This document shows positions 16,046 to 20,982 of a DNA stretch of 20,982 nt, piece by piece; the first letter of the stretch is position 1, and each line of letters opens with the position of its first letter. Origin of the DNA: a virus; the IMG/VR virus record IMGVR_UViG_3300027720_000695, positions 1 through 20,982 of that record; one strand, written 5' to 3'. A program made the position numbers and the translations under genes. The notes under the pieces are model-generated. The model searched no databases. It was not told the origin of the DNA and saw only the letters and a list, made by a program, of their open reading frames with translations.

Positions 16046-16291
16046 TTAAGGGAGTTTGTTGTATTTGAATGCTTTGGAAATTTTGGTGGTAAAGTATTTT
16101 CCTTGCGATTCCGCTAGTCTGAATTCCGCATAGACGTTATGAGGTACATTTTCATATTCATAACGGGTTCCATTTTTGAACTCCGCAATCAACTTCTTAG
16201 TCGCCGTATCGTATTCGGTTCTATTGATGTTTGATGATTCAATATCGTTGATAATTTTTGTTCCTTCTATTGTTTGTGATTTTACGGCCAT
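16046..16291 (-). CDS. KTSC-domain protein
   Basis: An 81-residue protein made almost entirely of a KTSC domain: SSNINRTEYDTATKKLIAEF, then NGTRYEYENVPHNVYAEF and AESQGKYFTTKISKAFKY. KTSC domains are small, sometimes fused to Lys-tRNA synthetase-like or nucleic-acid proteins, and are frequent in phages; the molecular role is not established. The start was placed at ATG 16291, one base after the stop of the 100-residue gene. A longer frame exists upstream, but it would overlap that gene almost entirely and is unlikely. Confidence 0.85.
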   Translation of the reverse strand: MAVKSQTIEGTKIINDIESSNINRTEYDTATKKLIAEFKNGTRYEYENVPHNVYAEFRLAESQGKYFTTKISKAFKYNKLP

Positions 16292-16292
16292 G

Positions 16293-16595
16293 TTACAAAG
16301 GGGTTTTGAGATCAACTCTATACAATAAATTTGAAAAGTAATCATCAAAATCAGAATTACTATTTTCATAATCCATAAGACCAAACCTACGAGCATCACT
16401 CTTCAACTTTTTCAAGTCGTATATTACCCTCTCACGTTGCAGGTACATTGAAGGGGTCATACCCTCACCTTTTTGTAACTGACGGTCTTTAACACCATGG
16501 TCGATAAACATTTTTCTCATAAGGATGTATCCACGGACAACATCCATCAAATCATTTTTTTTGATTTTTATAAATTTTCTTAATTGTGGTGTCAT
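16293..16595 (-). CDS. Unknown small basic protein (100 residues)
   Basis: Starts MTPQLRKFIKIKKNDLMDVV and is basic and helical. A second region (SMYLQRERVIYDLKKLKSDA) could be a coiled or nucleic-acid-binding helix; the end is acidic. Not recognised. The frame stays open to a TTG at 16610, but that stretch coincides with the TATTTATA element, so ATG 16595 is the better start. It is the first gene after a terminator and is followed after 1 nt by the KTSC gene. Confidence 0.75.
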   Translation of the reverse strand: MTPQLRKFIKIKKNDLMDVVRGYILMRKMFIDHGVKDRQLQKGEGMTPSMYLQRERVIYDLKKLKSDARRFGLMDYENSNSDFDDYFSNLLYRVDLKTPL

Positions 16596-16599
16596 ACCA

Positions 16600-16607
16600 T
16601 ATAAATA
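16600..16607 (-). promoter_or_regulatory. TATTTATA element before the 100-residue gene
   Basis: The minus strand reads TTGTATTTATATGGT, then ATG, a 4-nt gap. The element overlaps the T-rich tail of the preceding terminator, giving a back-to-back terminator-promoter. Confidence 0.45.
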
Positions 16608-16613
16608 CAATAA

Positions 16614-16635
16614 ACCCCCACTTTTGGGTGGGGGT
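16614..16635 (-). terminator. Rho-independent terminator after the UVR-motif gene
   Basis: A perfect 8-bp stem ACCCCCAC / GTGGGGGT with a 6-nt loop and a T-rich tail on the minus strand, 6 nt beyond the stop of the UVR-motif gene. Confidence 0.85.
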
Positions 16636-16641
16636 CGTGAA

Positions 16642-17112
16642 TTACATTTTCAGTTTTTTGAGTTCCTCTCGGATTTCAATTGCTCTTTCAAAGTTATGAT
16701 CTGAAATCACTTGTTTGAGTTCATTCTCAAGTTTTTCGATCTCCTCTTGAGAGTTTTCAAGTTTCTTCATTCTATCACGAATGGCGATTGCCAGTTCGTA
16801 ATCTTCATTTTCAATTGATCGTTGGAGTTCGTATTTGAGTCTATCAGTACTGACCTCTTGTTTTTTATTAGATTTGAACATATTAGTCATCATATCGTCA
16901 TCAAAACCTGAAGAACGAACAAAGCTGGTAATTACAATTTTACCATCATCAGATGTGAATGTCTCTTTATTCCATTCACCATTTTTATCTTTTCCCTTTT
17001 CCACATTATTTTTTCCGTGGATACCAAATCGTCCACCAAATGGATTATTACGACCAAACATATTATTTAGTTCATTGAACAGGTCATCGAAAGAATCACT
17101 TTTTCCAAACAT
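16642..17112 (-). CDS. Twin UVR-motif protein, possible McsA-like Clp partner
   Basis: A 156-residue protein. Residues 1-30 are Phe/Gly/Asn-rich (MFGKSDSFDDLFNELNNMFG). Residues 45-72 form a small strand-rich part (FTSDDGKIVITSFVRSSGF). Two tandem UVR motifs follow: LKYELQRSIENEDYELAIAI with RDRMKKLE (92-119) and LENELKQVISDHNFERAIEI with REELKKL (128-154). UVR motifs occur in UvrB and UvrC, in the ClpC middle domain, and in McsA, the ClpC/McsB partner of Firmicutes. No UvrB or UvrC catalytic domain and no McsA zinc fingers are present. It is divergent from the ClpC-like gene, which itself has a UVR-like middle segment, so an adaptor or regulator role for Clp is a reasonable inference but unproven. 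The gene ends at a strong terminator. Confidence 0.82.
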   Translation of the reverse strand: MFGKSDSFDDLFNELNNMFGRNNPFGGRFGIHGKNNVEKGKDKNGEWNKETFTSDDGKIVITSFVRSSGFDDDMMTNMFKSNKKQEVSTDRLKYELQRSIENEDYELAIAIRDRMKKLENSQEEIEKLENELKQVISDHNFERAIEIREELKKLKM

Positions 17113-17140
17113 ATCTTTTCTTTTTTAGATTTTTATTGTT

Positions 17141-17148
17141 TATCTTTG
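17141..17148 (+). promoter_or_regulatory. Possible Bacteroidota -7 element (TATCTTTG)
   Basis: TATCTTTG fits the Bacteroidota -7 consensus TAnnTTTG and lies 20 nt before a 31-codon frame. No good -33 TTTG is seen at the right distance, so this is weaker than the promoter at 17246-17275. Confidence 0.3.
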
Positions 17149-17168
17149 TCACAACAATAGTAAATAAT

Positions 17169-17264
17169 ATGCCAATGCCAAAAATAACCATCTATTCTGA
17201 CAAAATGTCAAAACAAGAATATTATTACCTGTCAAATTGTCAATATTGGTATTTGGAAAAATAA
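17169..17264 (+). CDS. Possible 31-residue peptide in the Clp leader
   Basis: A short frame beginning MPMPKITIYSDKMSKQEYYY and ending YWYLEK, rich in Tyr and Lys. It follows a possible -7 element by 20 nt, ends just before the main Clp promoter, and contains the TGTCA palindrome cluster. It could be a real small gene, a leader peptide, or chance within an operator region. No Shine-Dalgarno sequence and no homolog recognised. Confidence 0.3.
   Translation: MPMPKITIYSDKMSKQEYYYLSNCQYWYLEK
17198..17244. promoter_or_regulatory. Cluster of TGTCA(A) half-sites upstream of Clp
   Basis: The palindrome TGACA-AAA-TGTCA (17198-17210) is followed by TGTCAAA (17230-17236) and TGTCAAT (17238-17244), next to the -33 element of the Clp promoter. 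The same half-site, TTTGACA/TGTCAAA, forms the outer inverted repeat before bS21. A shared DNA-binding regulator is inferred. Confidence 0.4.
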
Positions 17265-17275
17265 TTGTATATTTG
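17246..17275 (+). promoter_or_regulatory. Bacteroidota-type promoter of the Clp gene
   Basis: The -7 element TATATTTG (17268-17275) matches TAnnTTTG exactly, and TTGG at 17246-17249 is a suitable -33 element with an 18-bp spacer. The Clp ATG is 26 nt downstream. This is the clearest host-like promoter in the window. Confidence 0.7.
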
Positions 17276-17301
17276 TGGTGTAAATCAAAAACAGCTATAA
17301 C

Positions 17302-19296
17302 ATGATTGAATCAATGGACGATAACGATAAGGGAGCCAAATCCCGTCAAAAACAAAGTGGAACTCCCGTCTTGGATAACTTCTCTAAAGACCTAAACAAG
17401 ATGGCCGCTGAGGGTAAACTAGATCCCGTCATTGGACGTGAGATGGAAATTCACCGAATTGCCCAAATCCTATCCCGTAGGAAAAAGAATAACCCAATTA
17501 TCGTGGGTGAACCTGGTAGTGGTAAAACCGCTATCGTGGAGGGATTGGCCAACAAGATCGTACAAGGTGACTGCCCCCGAAATCTTCGTGACAAACGTCT
17601 TGTCCTATTGGACCTTACTTCAATTGTCGCGGGTACCAAGTACCGAGGACAGTTTGAGGAGCGTATGAAGGTTATCATCGAAGAATTGTCTGAGAATCCA
17701 GACATCATCGTCTTTATTGACGAAATCCACACGATCGTAGGTGCTGGTAACGCATCTGGCTCGATGGATGCATCCAACATCTTCAAACCCGCTCTTGCCC
17801 GTGGTGAAATCCAATGTATTGGAGCAACCACTCTTGATGAGTACCGTACCAATTTTGAAAAAGACGGAGCACTTGAGCGTCGATTCCAAAAGGTTAGTAT
17901 TGATTCTCCCTCAAAGGAAGAAACTCTACTTATCCTTCAACAATCAAAATCACGTTATGAAGATTTCCACAAGGTCCTTTACACCGAAGAGATCTTGGAG
18001 ATGTGTGTTAATCTTGCGGATCGTTACATCACCGATCGTGAATTTCCCGATAAAGCATTTGATATCTTAGATGAGGTAGGAGCTCGTAGTCAAGTGGAGG
18101 TAAAGATACCCGAGTCAATTGAGATCCTCAAAAACAAAGCGGCAGAACTTAAACAACAGAAGTTAGATGTTGTAAAAAAACAAGACTACGAACAAGCCGC
18201 TGAGATTCGTGATAAGGAGAAGAAACTTTTGGAACGTTTGGAGAAGGAAAAGGTTAAGTTCGAAAAAGAACAAGCCGAAAACAAAAAACCAATTGATCCC
18301 GAGTTGGTTCTTACAGTGGTGGCATCCATGACCAAAATCCCTGTAAACAAATTATCTGTTGATGACAAAGCGGCACTTGTTGGTTTGGAAGAGTCCCTCA
18401 AGCAACAGGTCATTGGTCAGGACGATGCTGTTAGGAAAATTGCTCGAGCAATGCGTCGGAACCGTCTTGGAATCAAAGACCCAAACAAACCAATTGGTTC
18501 GTTTATCTTCTTGGGTTCAACTGGTGTTGGTAAAACACACTTGGCAAAAGAACTCGCCAAACAAATCTTCGGTTCGGCCGACAACCTAATCCGAGTGGAT
18601 ATGTCCGAATATCAAGAGAAACACTCCGTATCGCGTTTGATCGGAGCACCTCCAGGATACGTAGGTTATGATGAGGGTGGTCAACTCACCGAGCAGGTGA
18701 AGAACAAACCATATTCGGTGGTTCTTTTTGACGAGGTTGAAAAGGCAAATAAGGAGATCTTTCATACCCTTCTTCAAATGTTGGATGAAGGTCATCTTAC
18801 TGACTCTTTGGGTCGTAAAATCAACTTCAAAAACACCCTCATTATTATGACCTCAAACATTGGTGTGAAGAAACTTCAAGACTTCGGTACTGGTATCGGT
18901 TTTGGTGGATCTTCATACTCAACGGAGGAACAGAAGAAGGAAATCTTGAAAAAGGAAATGAAGAATTACTTCTCACCTGAATTCATCAACCGTATTGACG
19001 AAACCATTATCTTCAATTCTTTGGATCAAGAATCCCTGAAAAAGATCGTATCTATCGAACTCAACAAGTTGATGAAACGTCTTGGTGATCTAAAACTAAA
19101 CTTCAGTTTTGATGATAAACTCGTAGAACACATCTCAAAAGTAGGGTTTGATGAAGTGTACGGTGCCAGACCGATCAAACGAGCAATTCAAGATGAAGTG
19201 GAGGACTTGGTATCCGAATCAGTCTTGTCTGACATTGTAAAAGAAGGTGGAACATACACCATTTCAGTGGAAGATGAGAAAGTGGTTATCAAGTAA
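17302..19296 (+). CDS. clpC: ClpC-like AAA+ unfoldase lacking the N-domain
   Basis: A 664-residue double-ring ATPase of the Hsp100 family, which unfolds proteins and normally feeds ClpP. AAA1 has Walker A GEPGSGKT (69-76), Walker B IIVFIDE (D140, E141) and LERRF (191-195). The short middle domain (about 275-325) has a UVR-like core DYEQAAEIRDKEKKL. AAA2 has GSTGVGKT (405-412), VVLFDEVEKA (D477, E478), MTSN, NRID and GARPIKR. A GIGF tripeptide loop (531-534) within DFGTGIGFGG fits the ClpP-docking loop. The wording TPVLDNFSKDLNKMAAEGKL and the GTGIGFG loop are typical of Bacteroidota ClpC. Host ClpC is about 840 residues; the roughly 150-residue N-domain that binds adaptors is missing, and the protein begins with only 20 linker residues. 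No clpP is in the window. It has a host-type promoter and a terminator that it shares with the convergent gene. Confidence 0.95.
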   Translation: MIESMDDNDKGAKSRQKQSGTPVLDNFSKDLNKMAAEGKLDPVIGREMEIHRIAQILSRRKKNNPIIVGEPGSGKTAIVEGLANKIVQGDCPRNLRDKRLVLLDLTSIVAGTKYRGQFEERMKVIIEELSENPDIIVFIDEIHTIVGAGNASGSMDASNIFKPALARGEIQCIGATTLDEYRTNFEKDGALERRFQKVSIDSPSKEETLLILQQSKSRYEDFHKVLYTEEILEMCVNLADRYITDREFPDKAFDILDEVGARSQVEVKIPESIEILKNKAAELKQQKLDVVKKQDYEQAAEIRDKEKKLLERLEKEKVKFEKEQAENKKPIDPELVLTVVASMTKIPVNKLSVDDKAALVGLEESLKQQVIGQDDAVRKIARAMRRNRLGIKDPNKPIGSFIFLGSTGVGKTHLAKELAKQIFGSADNLIRVDMSEYQEKHSVSRLIGAPPGYVGYDEGGQLTEQVKNKPYSVVLFDEVEKANKEIFHTLLQMLDEGHLTDSLGRKINFKNTLIIMTSNIGVKKLQDFGTGIGFGGSSYSTEEQKKEILKKEMKNYFSPEFINRIDETIIFNSLDQESLKKIVSIELNKLMKRLGDLKLNFSFDDKLVEHISKVGFDEVYGARPIKRAIQDEVEDLVSESVLSDIVKEGGTYTISVEDEKVVIK

Positions 19297-19299
19297 AAG

Positions 19300-19322
19300 A
19301 AAGGGGGTCTAAGACCCCCTTT
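19300..19322. terminator. Bidirectional terminator between Clp and the 57-residue gene
   Basis: A perfect 10-bp stem AAAGGGGGTC / GACCCCCTTT with a TAA loop, with T-rich sequence on the plus side. It lies 3 nt beyond the Clp stop and touches the stop of the convergent minus-strand gene. Confidence 0.9.
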
Positions 19323-19495
19323 TATTTTTTACAATACTTTGAGTTCTGACCATAATACATACAACGTAAAAGTGTTACTTCAACTCTTATGTCATGATAT
19401 TGGTCTCCGACTGCGGCTCTATGACCATTTCTGATCGATAGAAATAATTCATATTCTATCTCTACAATTCTTTTTAATATATCATTTTCACTCAT
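19322..19495 (-). CDS. Small unknown protein (57 residues)
   Basis: Starts MSENDILKRIVEIEYELFLS at ATG 19495 and ends NSKYCKK. Helical at first, then RVEVTLLRCMYYG. A longer frame begins at a TTG in the T-run region of the upstream terminator and is unlikely. It sits alone between two terminators, so it either needs its own promoter (none is obvious) or is read by readthrough. Not recognised. Confidence 0.6.
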   Translation of the reverse strand: MSENDILKRIVEIEYELFLSIRNGHRAAVGDQYHDIRVEVTLLRCMYYGQNSKYCKK

Positions 19496-19522
19496 AGGCA
19501 AAAAAAATTTGGGCAAAAAAAA

Positions 19523-19538
19523 GAGGTCTTACGACCTC
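19523..19538 (-). terminator. Rho-independent terminator after the oxygenase gene
   Basis: Stem GAGGTC / GACCTC with a 4-nt loop, followed on the minus strand by eight T residues, 5 nt past the oxygenase stop. Confidence 0.85.
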
Positions 19539-19543
19539 AATTA

Positions 19544-20134
19544 TTATTCTTCTCTTAATAACCAAGTTGTTAAGATGTATTTATCGTTGGATACCGGTAC
19601 ATGACCTCTGTGAACATATGGCCAAGGTGCTGGCCAAACAATAAATGTTCCTTTAGTGGGTTTTACCATCAAACTTTGATGTAGGAACTCTGTTTCTCCA
19701 CCCTCTTCGACATCATTGAGGTAAAACATAACGGCGAAGAGTCTGTTATAAAACTCACTATATTCACCCTCGGTGTGAAAAGACTTAAAGTGACCCACAC
19801 CTTTTTCATATCTTTGTAATTGCCACACAGGGTAGTATGTTCCCTTACCAAAAAGATATTCGTGAGTGTTAAACTCATCTGTAGTTCTAAATCTACGAAC
19901 ATAAAGATCGATCTTTTCGTTAGCTGCATCAACAACCTGATTAACCAATTCTTCAAGTTCAGGAACTTTCATAATGTCAAAATCGGTAGTATCTTTGAAT
20001 CTTTTATCTAAACCACTGGCAGTTATCCCTTGGTGATGATAATCTTCGTATTCGTGAAACGCCTCAATAAGACGATCACATAACTCCTCAGATAGAGTCC
20101 CAGGGTAAACTCCGATTGTATCCTTGACGTTCAT
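19544..20134 (-). CDS. 2-oxoglutarate/Fe(II) oxygenase, prolyl-4-hydroxylase-like
   Basis: A 196-residue cupin-fold oxygenase that would couple 2-oxoglutarate decarboxylation to hydroxylation of an unknown substrate. Visible parts are VYPGTLSEELCDRLIEAF at the start, then QRYEKGVGHFKSFHTEGEY with iron ligands H120 and E122 (an HxE form of HxD), LFAVMFYLNDVEEGGETEF typical of phage P4H-like enzymes, the distal H175 in PYVHRGH, and K185 in NDKYILTTWL for 2-oxoglutarate. Related enzymes are frequent in marine T4-like phages. The N-terminus overlaps the end of the peptidase gene by 47 bp; no later ATG would keep the conserved start, so the overlap seems real. The transcript ends at the terminator at 19523. 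Confidence 0.9.
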   Translation of the reverse strand: MNVKDTIGVYPGTLSEELCDRLIEAFHEYEDYHHQGITASGLDKRFKDTTDFDIMKVPELEELVNQVVDAANEKIDLYVRRFRTTDEFNTHEYLFGKGTYYPVWQLQRYEKGVGHFKSFHTEGEYSEFYNRLFAVMFYLNDVEEGGETEFLHQSLMVKPTKGTFIVWPAPWPYVHRGHVPVSNDKYILTTWLLREE

Positions 20135-20921
20135 ATTCGTGTTTTGTATATCCTAATCTGTTTATCATCTCGTGTGCAGTGTGGATGGAATTTTGTAAAT
20201 CCTCCACTACAACATACTCATGCATTGTATGATAATTATAATAACCACAAGAAAAATTTATACAGGAAAAATCAAATTTTATTTTCAATTGTGAAACATC
20301 CGTATAAGGATGGATTTGAAATTCATGATGAGCAAACTTTTCTGTCAAAACTTCATCAGCAATTCGAAAAAATTCCGAATTACGATCAAATAATCTAATA
20401 CCTGAACAAACTTCAGTCACCATGTAATTACTTGGGGCATCCAATTGGATGGCATAAGCAACATCCGAGAAAAACTCGGGACTTGCCTTACGAGATCCCA
20501 AGCATCCAGTCTCTTCTGAAACAAAGAATGCCGCTTTTAAATGTGGTAAATCACGGAGAGATACCAACGCACCGTAAACACCACATTTATCATCACCACC
20601 AATACCAACGGGTTTACCATCAGGATTATACCCTTTCAGAGACAACTTACCTTGTTTTTGACGATTAGGTAAAATTTCCTCATGAACCATAATTTCATCT
20701 TGAAAATGATGGACCGTATCAGTATGAGCCACCATACAAGGGTAGAGTTTATCCTCATACCCTTGAGTGGTCTTCGTGGCATATACATTCATCATCTCAT
20801 CAACCACATAAGGAATACCCTCTTTATCCAACCAATCAGAGATGTATTGGACCATAAGTTCCTCATTATAAGTTGCGGTACGAACTGATAACAGTTCCTT
20901 CAAAAATTCTAAGTCGTTCAT
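20088..20921 (-). CDS. M20-type zinc metallopeptidase
   Basis: A 277-residue dinuclear-zinc peptidase resembling aminoacyl-peptidases of the M20 (PepT/PepD) clan. Metal and catalytic residues appear in order: H66 and D68 in VAHTDTVH, D110/D111 in GIGGDDKCGVYGAL, E136-E137 in SEETGCLGS, D161 in QLDAPS, and H231 in YYNYHTMHEY. The protein is shorter than cellular M20 enzymes (about 380-410), which suggests loss of the dimerisation lid domain. The substrate is unknown; it could recycle peptides or trim a specific protein. The ATG overlaps the upstream gene's TGA as ATGA, and the tail overlaps the oxygenase gene, so the three are probably co-translated. Confidence 0.88.
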   Translation of the reverse strand: MNDLEFLKELLSVRTATYNEELMVQYISDWLDKEGIPYVVDEMMNVYATKTTQGYEDKLYPCMVAHTDTVHHFQDEIMVHEEILPNRQKQGKLSLKGYNPDGKPVGIGGDDKCGVYGALVSLRDLPHLKAAFFVSEETGCLGSRKASPEFFSDVAYAIQLDAPSNYMVTEVCSGIRLFDRNSEFFRIADEVLTEKFAHHEFQIHPYTDVSQLKIKFDFSCINFSCGYYNYHTMHEYVVVEDLQNSIHTAHEMINRLGYTKHEYERQGYNRSLPWDSI

Positions 20922-20982
20922 TTTCCGATGGATTTACGATAGTTTGAAAGAATAGAATTGATGTTTTGACGACCAACAGGAT
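20918..20982 (-). CDS. C-terminal end of an upstream gene (partial)
   Basis: The last 20 codons read VGRQNINSILSNYRKSIGK (preceded by P) and end in TGA at 20918-20920, which overlaps the peptidase ATG as ATGA. The other two frames lack such an ending: one stops early and one runs through the peptidase start. Too little is present to name it. Confidence 0.6.
   Translation of the reverse strand, partial: PVGRQNINSILSNYRKSIGK

Noticed and set aside
16292-16399. Longer KTSC frame with a hydrophobic N-terminal helix
   Set aside because: The extension overlaps the 100-residue gene in another frame; ATG 16291 lies one base after that gene's stop and begins the usual domain.
1362-16607. TATAAATA on the plus strand as ordinary T4 late promoters
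   Set aside because: In that orientation they would point away from the adjacent genes and into upstream coding sequence; the gene-direction reading TATTTATA fits the start codons better.
16642-17112. UvrB or UvrC DNA-repair fragment
   Set aside because: Only the UVR motifs are shared; there is no helicase, GIY-YIG or endonuclease segment.
17451-17852. Minus-strand 133-codon frame within the Clp gene
   Set aside because: Antisense to the highly conserved first AAA+ domain; no own signals.
17302-19296. Recent horizontal transfer of Clp judged by higher G+C
   Set aside because: Sampled stretches of Clp are near 45-48% G+C, but the capsid gene is equally high, so codon choice for expression explains it as well.

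Overview
The window looks like the structural core of a tailed phage with a T4-type (Tevenvirinae-like) head. The minus strand carries terminase large subunit, portal, prohead protease, scaffold and major capsid protein in the T4 order 17-20-21-22-23. Three independent signs point to a host in Bacteroidota. First, almost no gene has a Shine-Dalgarno sequence before its start. Second, the rightward promoter of the Clp gene has the Bacteroidota -7 element TATATTTG with a TTG about 19 bp upstream. Third, the Clp protein closely resembles Bacteroidota ClpC as I remember it. The species is not identifiable. No tRNA, rRNA, CRISPR array, integrase or insertion sequence was seen.

Layout, left to right. 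1-1348 (minus, runs off the left edge): a Pro-Thr-repeat surface or fibre-like protein with a central domain resembling PEP-CTERM-protein ectodomains. 1428-5874: major capsid protein 23, acidic scaffold 22, a small DUF4494-like protein and prohead protease 21. 5905-7329: two unknown proteins in the places that T4 gives to core proteins 67 and 68, with a rightward gene for ribosomal protein bS21 inserted between them. 7354-10982: portal 20 and terminase 17. 10991-15225: a tightly coupled cassette of five proteins of unknown function, including a second very acidic protein and a 55-residue protein. 15269-17112: a nucleotidyltransferase-fold protein, a KTSC-domain protein, an unknown protein, and a protein with two UVR motifs. 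17302-19296 (plus): a ClpC-like double AAA+ unfoldase without its N-domain. 19322-20982: a small unknown protein, a 2-oxoglutarate/Fe(II) oxygenase, an M20-type metallopeptidase, and the last codons of another gene.

Transcription. Minus-strand units are separated by strong hairpin-plus-T-run terminators (about 1384, 4869, 16614, 19523, and one shared with the plus strand at 19300). Seven minus-strand gene starts are preceded at 4-24 nt by TATTTATA or a one-mismatch form, a probable phage late promoter element. The two clear rightward genes, bS21 and Clp, lie in divergent gaps that share TGTCAAA/TTTGACA half-sites, so they may form a separate, earlier regulon.

Together: the leftward genes build and package the head. 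The rightward genes could act on host machinery, one on ribosomes (bS21) and one on proteolysis or remodelling (Clp). A divergent UVR-motif protein is a plausible Clp partner. The bS21 gene and the Clp/UVR pair are the most interesting parts of the window.
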